Below are positions 17,699 to 26,107 of a stretch of DNA of 28,787 nt, one piece after another. Position 1 is the stretch's first letter, and the number at the start of each line of letters is the position of its first letter. The notes below the pieces were generated by a model. That model did no database searches and was not told where the DNA came from. It saw only the letters and a program-made list of their open reading frames with translations. Source of the DNA: Thalassiosira profunda. Lineage: Eukaryota; Bacillariophyta; Thalassiosirophyceae; Thalassiosirales; Thalassiosiraceae. The DNA is taken from assembly GCA_036939355.1 (NCBI GenBank), contig JALLAP010000224.1, positions 1 through 28,787 of the forward strand. Direction: 5' to 3'. A program made the position numbers and the translations under genes.

Positions 17699-18523
17699 AT
17701 GAACCGTTTCGGTGACGACGCCTCCTCGGTGGAGTCGGACGAAAGCCCGCCGAAGCAGTCGCTCAAGCTGCCGTCAATGTACTCTCCCGAGTCGAAAGCT
17801 TCGGTCGCGGCATCTCCGGGCTCGAGGTCGAGCAATGAGGACGGCGTCTCCAATGCCGACGACGGAGACATTGACATTGAAATCAAAGGCCTCTCCAGCG
17901 ACCTCCAGGAGATTTTTGGGCTTGTCGACAGCTACGAACCTGTAGATCTGGAGCCCGATGCCCCGCTCCGGTGCTTCATGCCCAGTTACGTTCCAGCAAT
18001 TGGAGAGGTCGACCCGATGGTCAAGATTCCTCGCCCCGACGGCGTTCCAGACGGCCTGGGAACGGCAATTCTCGACGAGCCGATTCCTTCCCTCCAAAGC
18101 AATCCGGCAATTATCGAGCTGCAGCTCCGAAACCGTGCAAAAAATGGATCAGGAAGGAACGCTCCAGTTCACAGCCTTACCGGCGACCCCAAAGAGAGTT
18201 CAGAAGAGATCAACCAGTGGATCCAGAGCGTCGAGCAGGTGCACGCGTCGCAGCCATCCTCGGAGGTGCGGAGGTATCAAAACAAGATGCCGCGCGCCCA
18301 GGATCTGATGCGAGCCTGGCCGAAGGAAATGGAAGATCAGCTGAGGAACGGCGAAGTGGAATTTCCAAACGCCGACATCGAGTTGAGCGTCGGAGAGTAC
18401 GCCCGGGTGGTGTGCTCGTTGCTCGGAATCCCGGTGCACGAAGGCCGCGCGATCGAGAGCGTCCACGTCTTGTTCAGCCTCTTCCTCGAAACGCAGGGAT
18501 CGGCTGAGACTGATGTTTTCTAA
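17699..18523 (+). CDS. IFT46: Intraflagellar transport protein 46 (IFT-B subunit)
   Basis: A 274-residue protein from the first in-frame ATG, 17699 (the frame extends upstream only through a TTG). The N-terminal 75 residues are acidic and Ser-rich, as in other IFT46 proteins. The conserved domain follows: FMPSYVPAIGEVDPMVKIPR then PDG (93-115), LGTAILDEP (120-128), IIELQLRNRAK, EINQWIQSVEQVHASQP, MPRAQDLMRAWPKEMED and GIPVHEGRAIESVHVLFSLF. This order and these motifs are characteristic of IFT46, an IFT-B core component needed for assembling flagella and carrying outer-arm dynein in Chlamydomonas. Its presence means the organism makes a flagellum at some stage. The stop codon is only 28 bp from that of the convergent protease gene. 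The length is slightly short of animal homologues but the C-terminal domain is complete. Confidence 0.92.
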   Translation: MNRFGDDASSVESDESPPKQSLKLPSMYSPESKASVAASPGSRSSNEDGVSNADDGDIDIEIKGLSSDLQEIFGLVDSYEPVDLEPDAPLRCFMPSYVPAIGEVDPMVKIPRPDGVPDGLGTAILDEPIPSLQSNPAIIELQLRNRAKNGSGRNAPVHSLTGDPKESSEEINQWIQSVEQVHASQPSSEVRRYQNKMPRAQDLMRAWPKEMEDQLRNGEVEFPNADIELSVGEYARVVCSLLGIPVHEGRAIESVHVLFSLFLETQGSAETDVF

Positions 18524-18551
18524 TGTACAATCTATTGTGCGCCGACCCCAT

Positions 18552-19962
18552 TCACTGAATCTTTCCAACGCCCACAGGATACACCGTGTCGAACAGCACG
18601 GCGCCCGTCCCGCACACCTTCGCCGGCTGGACGTCGACCTGGTTCCCGTTGTCGTCCAGCGCGCATGCTACTCCCACCAGCGGATCGTCGTCCATGGCGC
18701 AGACTTGCCCGTCGTCGTCCGACCGCGCAATTCGAATGTATCCCTCCTCGCCAAACCCCGGACCCCAGCTGTTCCGTATCTTCCAAAACTTCTCGCCGGT
18801 GTCCTTGTCAACGCCGTATCCCACGAGCAGCACGGCGTGGTTGACTTTGGTATCGGTGGTATTGAACACTCCGTTCTGGTACAGTCCCCATCCCGACGCA
18901 GCCACGGCGACGGCCAACGGACCCTCCTTTGCCAGCGCGTTCATCACCGCTTGGTAGCTGTTGGTCTCAAGTCGGGTCCACCCTTGAATCCCCACAGAAG
19001 GGGTCTTGTCCTTTGCGACGTCTTCGCACTTGCCCCATTCTGTCGAGGTCGCGTCGTACGGGACGTCGTTGATGGAGAACATGCCCCCCGTGCGCTTGGC
19101 CGTGCGATCGGCGACGTAGTTGAGGGCCAGCTCGACGGTGGCACCCGTGCACCCGCCTTTGCCTCCGCAATCGTCCTTGTTGGGCGTGCACTGGAGCATG
19201 TCCTGCTCGCTCAGGCTCGGGACGGCCTCGCCCGTGGCAATGGCGTAGTGGCTCTCGATGGTGGCCGTGGAGGCAAACGACCAACACGAGCCGCATCCGC
19301 CTTGATTGGGAACGGTTGGATTCACCTTGCCCTCGGCCGCCCAATCAATCTCGGCCGGAAGGGACGAAACGTCGTCCATTGTGAACTCCGGCTTTTTCTG
19401 TGCAATGGAGCAGGGGCAGGGAAGGTTAGCGAGAAGCGAGGAAAGAATGCAATTGCAAGTTGAGGACGGCAGAGCTGCAGCTGCAAGCCAGCACCCATCC
19501 CGTACGACACATGATGTGCACACACCTGCAACTCACCGAGTATGCATTCGTATCGACGTCCGTCCGCCCCAGCCTCCGCTCCGCCCTTGCAACCCCGCTC
19601 GTAAGCTGCGAGCGCCACGCCGGATGCAACAGCTTGTTGTACCCCATCGGAAGCTCGTCCGCCTCAGTGTCGGTGTAGGCGTTGATTCCCAATGCGTACC
19701 CCCCATTCGGAAGCTCTCCATCATCATCCAACTTGCCATCATTGTGGGCCAATATCTTCTTCAGATTGCGCGAGAATGTCCGCGCCCGCCGGCCGTACTC
19801 GCCGGGGTCGGGGTAGGATTTGTCAAAGTGCGCGAGGTAGCGGTCGAAGGTGTACGTCTCGTCGAGCTCGTGGGCCCGCGGAGGAACGTCGCTCACAGCA
19901 TGTGCGGCCGAGACGACGGCAACGGCGGCAGAGGCGAAGAGGGCGCGGCGGAGGCGGCGCAT
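18552..19962 (-). CDS. Papain-family (C1A) cysteine protease with propeptide, two exons
   Basis: Exon 1 is 19962-19537 and exon 2 is 19397-18552, joined between codons to give 423 residues. Exon 1 encodes a signal peptide ([16 protein letters not shown]) and an inhibitory I29-type prodomain ([40 protein letters not shown]). Exon 2 encodes the mature papain domain (from about [20 protein letters not shown]). The catalytic set is complete: Gln174, Cys180 in GCGSCWSF, His329 in [10 protein letters not shown] and Asn351 in [14 protein letters not shown]. An extra C-terminal stretch of about 55 residues (from [12 protein letters not shown]) with two or three Cys extends past the usual end. The enzyme is expected to be a secretory-pathway or vacuolar endopeptidase, activated by removal of the propeptide. 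Confidence 0.93.
19398..19536 (-). other. Intron of cysteine protease gene (139 bp)
   Basis: On the minus strand the donor is TCG|GTGAGT and the acceptor is TTGCACAG|AAAAAG, phase 0. It separates the prodomain from the catalytic domain. Reading through it would insert a Cys-rich stretch with no family match, which supports splicing. Confidence 0.88.
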
Positions 19963-20172
19963 CGTTTGGGCGTTGGAGGCGGTCGAAGAGGCAGTGTTGT
20001 GGGAGGGCGGGGCGCTGCTTCAGGCCGCCTACCGGAACATGGTGGTGTCCCAGTTGAACGGCAAGCTCGGAAGTTCTTTGTGTCACTGAAATTCACTGAT
20101 GTTTTCCCGTGGTGGACGCGTGTCCTTCTCTTCTTTGAGCAGGCGAATCACAAAGCCAAAGCTGTCCACACA

Positions 20173-21740
20173 ATGGCAAGTCGCAAAGCTTGTCAGCGCG
20201 GCTGCTGGCTCCTCGTATCGGCAGCGGCGGCCTCGACGTCTTCGGCCGGTTGGGCGACGCCGCCGCCGCCGCCGCCGGCGGCGGCTCTCGCGCATAGGCA
20301 GCGGAGGCGGATGGCGGATGCACCGTCGAGGCTCGGCGCCATGCCGCCCGGGGGCTCCGACGATGACGATGGGGCCTCCGAATTCGCCACCACCAAAATC
20401 ATCGATCTGCAGACACACACCCGCCGCCAATCTCCCGCGGAGACCCTTGCTTCCCTCTCCACTGCCTGCGATCGCCTCGGCGTCGACGCATTTGATGTGT
20501 ACGGTGACTCGACTCCGACGCAGACCATTCCTACCTTCGACGGTTCGAGGCGGAGGTGGCTCGCCACTTCGGGAAGGAGGACGGCGTTTTCTGCCTCAGC
20601 GGGGGCATGGCCCAGTCCATCGCCCTGCTGATCCATGCGCGAAATCGGACGCGTGTTGCAAACGAAGACGATGGCGACGAGAGGGTGGCGGCATTCGCGT
20701 GCCATCCGACGAGCCATTTGCTGTTGCACGAGAACGACGCGTACAGCGAGCTACTGGGCATGGAGGCCGTCGTCGTCGACCCCGGTTCGTCGAAGGAACG
20801 TTCCGCAGCGTACAATCCTGAGGCCTTGAAAGAGAAAGGGTGCTATGGAATGGGACCGATGCGGCTATCTCACGTGCAGCATCTATTCTCTTCCCGCGAG
20901 AGTCATTCTGCAAATGATATCTCGTCGCATCCAAATCACAGCGCGGACATATCGACGCTCCTACTGGAGCTGCCGCACCGAGAGATTGGCGGAAAGCTCA
21001 CCCCGTGGGAGGAGGTCGAGGCCATGGCGCGGTTGTGCGATGAGCGGGGCGTGAAGTTCCACTGCGACGGGGCTCGACTCTTCGAGGCATCTGCGGGCTA
21101 CGGGTGAGCAATGCACACGTGTTTGAGTCTGAATCTCGCTGTGCAACATTCGCCTCAATTGTCTTTTATGGTGCCTGACCGCAGGCACAAGTCGGTGGCG
21201 CAAACGGCCCAGCCGTTCGCGTCCGTCTACGTCTCCTTCTACAAGGGTCTTGGCGCCATTTCGGGCGCCATGCTCCTCGGCGATGCCGCTTACTGCGCAC
21301 AGGTGCGGGAGTGGCTGCGTGTCCTGGGAGGAAATTTGTATTCGGTGCTTCCCTACGCCGTTTCCTCTTGGGATGGCTTTCAAAGGAATTGCATCGCGGG
21401 GGCGGAGGAATTATCGGTGTTTGAGGATAGAAAACAGAAGCTGGTTCGGGTATTGGAGCAACTGAATGCCGACTCTGCGATCTCAGAGATCGTTCAGTTC
21501 GACCCGGCGGTTCCAGAGACCAACATGGTGCATGGCTACCTGAGATTGAGTTATGACGAATGCATGTCAGCATTGGAGAGCGTTGAACGCGACACTGGCG
21601 TCCGAGTTTTGAGCCGGGTTCGCAGCTGCACTGATGAAATGTTTGGGTGCAGGTTCGAGTGGACAATTGGTGCGTCGAATGTGTTGATTGATGACGATAG
21701 TTCTTGGCGGGCTGGAAGGCCTTTGCAAACGAGGCAATAG
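20173..21740 (+). CDS. Threonine-aldolase/beta-eliminating-lyase-family PLP enzyme, frameshifted in this sequence
   Basis: A fold-type I PLP enzyme of the threonine aldolase-like group. Exon 1 is 20173-21103 and exon 2 is 21185-21740 (donor GG|GTGAGC, acceptor GACCGCAG). The frame from ATG 20173 reads to DAFDVYGD (ending 20508). The family match then continues in another frame from 20511 (DSDADHSYLRRFEAEVARHF, then GKEDGVFCLSGGMAQSIALL). The two halves fit if one base is missing at about 20509-20510; about 495 residues would then result. Other family marks are FHCDGARLFEA (PLP-binding Asp) and SFYKGLGAISGAML (Schiff-base Lys). The N-terminus has a hydrophobic stretch and a Pro/Ala run (WLLVSAAAASTSSAGW, PPPPPP), perhaps a targeting peptide. 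A sequencing or assembly error or a real inactivating deletion are both possible; the rest is intact, which favours error. Confidence 0.82.
21104..21184 (+). other. Intron of threonine-aldolase-like gene (81 bp)
   Basis: The donor is GG|GTGAGC at 21104 and the acceptor is GACCGCAG ending at 21184. The split Gly codon (GG|G) is restored on joining, giving AGYG then HKSVAQ. Both flanks match the PLP-enzyme family. Confidence 0.88.
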
Positions 21741-21806
21741 CAGCGAAATAGAAGTACAGTTTGTGCAGTTACAGTTATGCTTCAGAGGCGATAGTGCACG
21801 TGCACC

Positions 21807-22409
21807 TTAGGACTCGGCAAGCAAATCATCCACAAACCTGCCATCAAACTCTCCATCCGCATCGAATCTACATTCGTCTCTCTTGCCCATGATGGAATAG
21901 CGGTTGTCTGCCACCCCGTCGTAGATAAGGTCTCGAAGGAACGTTGGCACCACCAGTTGTGCAACATTTGCAAATGGCCGGAGCGGCAGGAACGGAAGTG
22001 GATTGAGCTCTTCAGTGATCCCCAGTATCGCATCCGATTTGACGTAGGCTCCGTCGGACGTGACGAAGACGATCGAGCTGATATCGTCCGCCTCCCTCCC
22101 GTGCGCTTGCAGCAGCGCCCGTCCGACGTTGGATTGGAGCGCGGAGAAGCGCAACTTGCGATTTGGGTCCCAGTCGATTGCAGTGTTGACCGCGTTATTG
22201 CACAGGTTGCAGACTCCATCGAATAAGATAATGGGTCTGTTGTCGCGGTCGAATACCCTTCCCAACACCTCCGAGGGCGGCGAGAGGTTCGGCGTCGAGA
22301 AGAGTGCAGAAGAGGTGCCGGCGCGCCCGCGTCCAACGAAAGACGGCGCCGCGACGAAGGCGCGGCATGCCCCCACTTGCATCGCGAGGAATAGCTTCGA
22401 CGACCGCAT
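21807..22409 (-). CDS. Plastid DCC/DUF393 thiol-disulfide-oxidoreductase-like protein
   Basis: A 200-residue protein from ATG at 22409. It has a signal-peptide-like start running into ACRAFVAAPS (residues 14-23), an ASAFAP-like plastid entry motif, and a Ser/Thr/Arg-rich transit segment. The DCC-family (DUF393) domain follows: PIILFDGVCNLCNNAVN with the D-G-x-C-x-x-C motif (Cys67, Cys70), then WDPNRKLRFSALQSNVGRAL, VFVTSDGAYVKSDAIL and a C-terminal RDLIYDGVADNRYSIMGKRD stretch. Members have a thioredoxin-like fold and are presumed redox proteins, but their substrates are mostly unknown. It converges on the PLP-enzyme gene, with 66 bp between stops. Family confidence is high, plastid location moderate. 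Confidence 0.9.
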   Translation of the reverse strand: MRSSKLFLAMQVGACRAFVAAPSFVGRGRAGTSSALFSTPNLSPPSEVLGRVFDRDNRPIILFDGVCNLCNNAVNTAIDWDPNRKLRFSALQSNVGRALLQAHGREADDISSIVFVTSDGAYVKSDAILGITEELNPLPFLPLRPFANVAQLVVPTFLRDLIYDGVADNRYSIMGKRDECRFDADGEFDGRFVDDLLAES

Positions 22410-22695
22410 GATCGGAGCGGGGTTAGGGCCACAGGGTGCCGTAGTGTGCGTTTATGCAGCAGGCGCTGCGGCTTTGCTACCGACGCGGCGAAATCGGAGA
22501 GCGGAGAGGAAGTTGAAGTTACAATGTGCGACTCGTCTCGAGTCTTGACCTCGCGACTCATCAAGCGCGCCATTTTTGTGGTGGGCTCATAACCCGGTGA
22601 ATTTGAGGCTGGAAAGTGCTTGGGGAGCTACGTAGGTAGAATGAATACTGATTCCGTCGTGGATTCGTATCCAAAGATCTTTGCAGTGAAATGCG

Positions 22696-22946
22696 GCGCG
22701 CGTAGGCATGAGGCCATTGGGAATTGCCCAATCGGCCGGATTTGAGCCGACGATTGGGAAGTTCCCACTCGAGTGGGAACTACTAGCTTTCACTAATAAA
22801 CTTCAACGGTCACGCCAGGTACCCGTGATGGAGTCTTACCCGTAACGTGATGTTTGTACTAGTTCCTACAGTAGAGAACATGAAGTTCCCAATGGATTGC
22901 CCAATCGACCAAAAAAAGTTCCCAATGGCCTCATACCTAGGCGCGC
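22696..22946. mobile_element. MITE-like non-autonomous element with 28-bp terminal inverted repeats
   Basis: The ends 22696-22723 and 22919-22946 are inverted copies matching at 26 of 28 bases; both contain ATGAGGCCATTGGGAA. Allowing one gap, the match runs further out to TGCG at both ends. Inside, ATTGCCCAATCG is repeated directly (22723-22734 and 22896-22907), and a perfect 20-bp palindrome sits at 22761-22780. The element has no coding capacity. Size, inverted ends and lack of genes fit a miniature inverted-repeat element; no clear target-site duplication is visible, so the exact borders and superfamily are open. Confidence 0.75.
22761..22780. repeat. Perfect 20-bp palindrome
   Basis: The sequence GTTCCCACTCGAGTGGGAAC is identical to its own reverse complement, with an XhoI-type CTCGAG centre. 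It lies near the middle of the MITE-like element. GTTCCCA also occurs near the right terminal repeat (22885-22891, 22918-22924). Confidence 0.9.
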
Positions 22947-23009
22947 GCAAGCAAGGAGCGAAGAAGCCGATGAACGCAAAGAACACTTTCAGCCACAAAT
23001 CGATGGACC

Positions 23010-24826
23010 ATGGCCGTCTCCAGCCGCTCGAGCTCGCCCAACCCTTCCCCTCCCAAGGGGAAGAAGGGGAAGGCCAATGCCACCGGCTTTGTGCAGAAGC
23101 TGTGCGAGATGGTAAACGGTGCCCCTGACGACGTGGTTTCGGTGAGTAGTGCACTCGAGACAAATATATTGTTCTTTGGTAGGGAATGGATGGTCCAGCC
23201 GCAGAGGATGGGATGGGTGGATGTGGAAATTCGGTTGCAGCAGAGCGAGGGGCGTGTTGGCGACGTACGTTTGCAGCGTCTGCCTCGCCTACGCTTGCAG
23301 CGAGTGCCTCATTCACTCCAGGGCATAAAGGTCGCTGTGGATGGTGCAGGCCGTTGAGCAGCCCAACAGCTCTCCGTCATTTGTTTTGTTCCTTCGAGTC
23401 CGCGGCTCGATCGCTTCCGTCGCTGTCGAATGCTTCTAGGATCGGCATTGCAAATGGCAGAGCTTCTCTGCTCGCTGGATATGCATCTAGCTCGGCAATG
23501 TTGCAATGACCATAACATGTGTTCCTCACCACTTGCATTGTTCTTTGTCTTTCTTCTATGCCCACAGTGGATCCCATCCGGCGAGGCCTTCCGCATTTCG
23601 GACCTCGCCCGCCTCGAGTCCGAAACGCTGCCCCAGTACTTCCGTCACAATCGCTTCCAGAGCCTCGTCCGTCAACTGAACTTCTACAACTTTAGGAAGA
23701 TCAATCGCGAGCGCACGTTCTGGATTTACTACCACCCAATGTTCCACAGGGACCGTCCCGAGGACCACCACAAGCTCAAGAGGCGGACCTGCCCGGGGTA
23801 CGACGGGAGGAAGAACCGTTCCGATCGGGCGGCCACTCCTCCGCCGGCGGCGCCTCCGGCTGGCATCACCTGGTCCAGCGAGGACGAGGTGCAGGAGAAG
23901 CGTACCGGTGGAGGCACCGCAGGGATGATATCTCCTGCTGGCGTCAAAGTGAGCAGGTCTCCCTCTCCTTCGTACGCGCCCATGGAACATCCGCCGGCTG
24001 GGAAGGGATCTGTGCAGCTCCGGCCGGTCGTCTCCGAAGAAGGTTCTTTCGTCTCTTCTTTCCNAAGTACAGCAAGGAGGAGCTCGAGGAGCGCCAGGAG
24101 CACCGCCTCACGGTGCTCGAGGTGTCTCGCGATCTCGACGGCATCTGCGCCGACTACGCCTCCAGCGTCGCCACTGGCAAGTCCCGCAGCCGCCGCGGCG
24201 CCAGCGGGGACGCCGCCTTTCGCAGCGCGACCGCCTCGCCCGTCTTTGGGCTCGACAAGCCCCACAACCACTATTACGGAGCGGGCAAGTGCGATCTCTT
24301 CACGTACGATTGCGAGGACGGCTTCGAGATCGACGTGAGCAACGAAAAGGCGACCGTGGTGACTCCGAGCAAGGACCTTGAGCCCAAGCCCACGGAGGAG
24401 AAGGTCGCCGTGGTCCCGCCTCCTCCGTCCCAGTGCACCCGCGTGATCACGTCGGTGGCCCAAGCCTGCATGGACGGCAAGATCGGCGACACGGCGAGCG
24501 TCCTCGAGCGCACCCTCGCGTCGGCGATCCTCACGTTCTGCATGTCCAACCACCCCAAGGACCCCGACTTGGCCTCCAAGATCCACGCCCACATCGCCAA
24601 GGGTCCGGTGCTCGCGAAGGAATTTCGCCTGTACTACCAGGCCATGGCCCCCAGCCAATATTCCGCGCACGGGATGGGCTCGTCCGAGGACCTGAAGCGC
24701 AAGTGGAGGCTTTTCTCCTCGACCGTGATGGGACGCGTGAAGTTGGCTCGCAACCACGAGGTGCTGACGGGAGATGAGAACGAGGCGATCGAGAGATGCG
24801 TCGCGAGCTGGAGCCAGGAGGTCTAG
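23010..24826 (+). CDS. Heat-shock-factor-type DNA-binding transcription factor (two exons; frame broken at an N)
   Basis: Exon 1 is 23010-23141 and exon 2 is 23568-24826. The ATG at 23010 is in strong context (GACCATGG). Splicing joins ATGFVQKLCEMVNGAPDDVVS to WIPSGEAFRISDLARLESET, giving an uninterrupted HSF DNA-binding domain, including YFRHNRFQSLVRQLNFYNFR and a basic end, HKLKRRTCPGYDGRK. HSF domains bind inverted GAA/TTC units; diatoms carry a large family of them. The linker is Pro/Ser-rich. At 24064 a single N occurs, and the downstream frame (KYSKEELEERQEHRLTVLEV, helical) is shifted by one base; if the N stands for two bases the protein is continuous to TAG at 24824-24826. The C-terminal region (about 240 residues) is unlike known HSF activation domains. 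A MITE-like element lies just upstream. Confidence 0.88.
23142..23567 (+). other. Intron of HSF gene (426 bp)
   Basis: The donor is TTTCG|GTGAGT and the acceptor is TGCCCACAG|TGG, phase 0, splitting the DNA-binding domain just before the Trp. It is three to five times longer than the other introns in this window. A T-rich tract precedes the acceptor. I see no nested gene in it. Confidence 0.88.
24064..24064. other. Ambiguous base (N) breaking the HSF frame
   Basis: This is the only N in the window. The HSF reading frame changes exactly here, and an N of length two (a codon of the form CNN, followed by AAG TAC AGC) would restore it. It therefore marks an unresolved base or small gap rather than a natural mutation. 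Confidence 0.9.
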
Positions 24827-25375
24827 GTGTCTTGATGGTTGAAATGCCGTTGGTGTTGTTGAAAAGGGTTGGGACAAGAGAGACGTCGCTTGTTTGATCA
24901 GAGCCAACGCTTGGCTCGTCATCCACCGCTGTTGCTCTTTGTCCGGTCCAGTGTATCTTCTAGGTGTGCGTCTTGGATGCGTCGGACAGTGTCGATCAAA
25001 CGTCTGAACAGGCAGGCACACCTTAGCTTCGCGCTACCTGAAATAATAACCCTTTCAATCTATTTCCCTTGACCCAAAACATGCCCCTCCCCGGCCCTTC
25101 CCCCCCCTCACTTCCCTCCCCTCCTGTTCGCCACAACACAAACTCTCCCGAAGCTGTACTTTGACACCTCTTCTGAGTTGGACCAGATGTGTTGGCTTTG
25201 CAAATCTTTTCTACTACTACATCGTTATTTCGTCTCGTGCTGTAGAGAGAGTCTCTATTCACAGGAGAACCGGCAGGGCAACAGCCCATCACTTGTGACG
25301 TCCATTGACTGACATCATAATTTCCCTCCCCCAACCTCTCTCCCGGCCCACGATAAATTCCCCGTCACCACCTCC
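24827..25375. other. Convergent 3' intergenic region
   Basis: About 550 bp between the stop codons of the HSF gene and the mitochondrial-type protein gene. The middle (25074-25130) is a C/T-rich stretch on the plus strand (CCTTCCCCCCCCTCACTTCC is typical). I see no gene or recognisable element; the two 3' UTRs presumably lie here. Confidence 0.5.
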
Positions 25376-25807
25376 CTATGCCTCCTCCTTCAATTTCTGC
25401 CACCCTCCCCTCTCGATGGGGCACTCCCCCACCCGGTTCATCTCCCGGTTCACGGCCGGATTCTTCGCCCCCGGGTCCGTGGCCTTGACCACCTTGTACA
25501 GCCCGGCGAAAAATCCCAGCCCGCCCAGCCACATGGCCAGTCCCTCCCCCGACGAGATGTGCTGGCAGTCAAAGTCCAACGTCACCTCGGGGGCGACGCC
25601 GTCGTCCCAGATGGCGTCGTACTGCTCAACCATTTTTTCGCTCTCGGTGGGAATTCGGGCGAAGGGGGCGAGGGGCGGGGTGGCCCCTCCCCGGGCGACG
25701 GCCGAGGTGGAATACTGGGGCTTGGCGAGGGCGGACGAGGCCACGGAGCGGCGGACGAGGGACCGGGCGGCCGCGCGCATAGGGGCCACTGCAGCGGCGG
25801 ACGTCAT
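25376..25807 (-). CDS. Small mitochondrial-looking single-helix membrane protein (possible complex I NDUFB8-like subunit)
   Basis: A 143-residue protein from ATG at 25807. The N-terminus is Ala/Arg/Ser-rich without acidic residues (MRAAARSLVRRSVASSALAK) and is followed by YSTSAV, typical of a cleaved mitochondrial presequence. The middle reads MVEQYDAIWDDGVAPEVTLD then FDCQHISS, followed by one hydrophobic helix (GLAMWLGGLGFFAGLYKVV, about residues 88-106) and a polar tail (TDPGAKNPAVNREM). A small, single-helix mitochondrial inner-membrane protein of this shape resembles accessory subunits of respiratory complex I; NDUFB8 is my best guess, but the identity is weak. The existence of the gene is better supported than its name. 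Confidence 0.6.
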   Translation of the reverse strand: MTSAAAVAPMRAAARSLVRRSVASSALAKPQYSTSAVARGGATPPLAPFARIPTESEKMVEQYDAIWDDGVAPEVTLDFDCQHISSGEGLAMWLGGLGFFAGLYKVVKATDPGAKNPAVNREMNRVGECPIERGGWQKLKEEA

Positions 25808-26107
25808 GGTGTTGTTGGTGGTTGTGCACCACTTTGTGCCCGGTGCTTCAAAGTGCAGGGCAAAATATCGTATTGTAGACTTTTGTTACATGAGTAACAA
25901 GCTGCCTCTCAGCCCCCCAACCCCCACAGTCGCTGGGCATCACGCTAAGTAGCTCGGCGCGGCGGAGCGCGGGGTCCGGGGTCAGCTCCTCCACAGCGGC
26001 TGGCCGTAGTGCGCAAGGCCTTGTGGGGCGTTGGCGTCGCTTTTTTTATCTGGTCTCAGCCTCAGCCGCTGGCCCTGCAGCCTGCGAGGCGCGGACCGGC
26101 ATGCACC
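25808..26107. promoter_or_regulatory. Divergent intergenic region
   Basis: 300 bp between the mitochondrial-type protein start and the pseudouridine synthase ATG. Bases 25955-25980 are very GC-rich. The pseudouridine synthase frame is open through the right part but only from a GTG, so I treat that part as leader. A short out-of-frame ATG lies at 26101, seven bases before the chosen start. Confidence 0.45.

Larger units (their letters stand above)
22410..23009. promoter_or_regulatory. Divergent intergenic region carrying a MITE-like element
   Basis: A 600-bp spacer between the DCC and HSF start codons. Its right half is largely filled by a 251-bp element with inverted ends (22696-22946). That leaves only about 60 bp between the element and the HSF ATG, so the element must lie in or form the promoter and leader of that gene. 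I see no coding sequence. Confidence 0.6.

Noticed and set aside
19306..20172. Long plus-strand frame running into the PLP enzyme
   Set aside because: It is antisense to the cysteine protease and its intron; the PLP enzyme can start at ATG 20173.
20504..20523. A 20-base GT...AG stretch that would also restore the PLP-enzyme frame if spliced
   Set aside because: It is far too short for a normal spliceosomal intron and would remove the conserved Gly after DVY. A one-base deletion is the simpler explanation.
23729..25021. 430-residue minus-strand frame across HSF exon 2
   Set aside because: It is the antisense shadow of the HSF coding region, passes through the N, and has no recognisable protein features.
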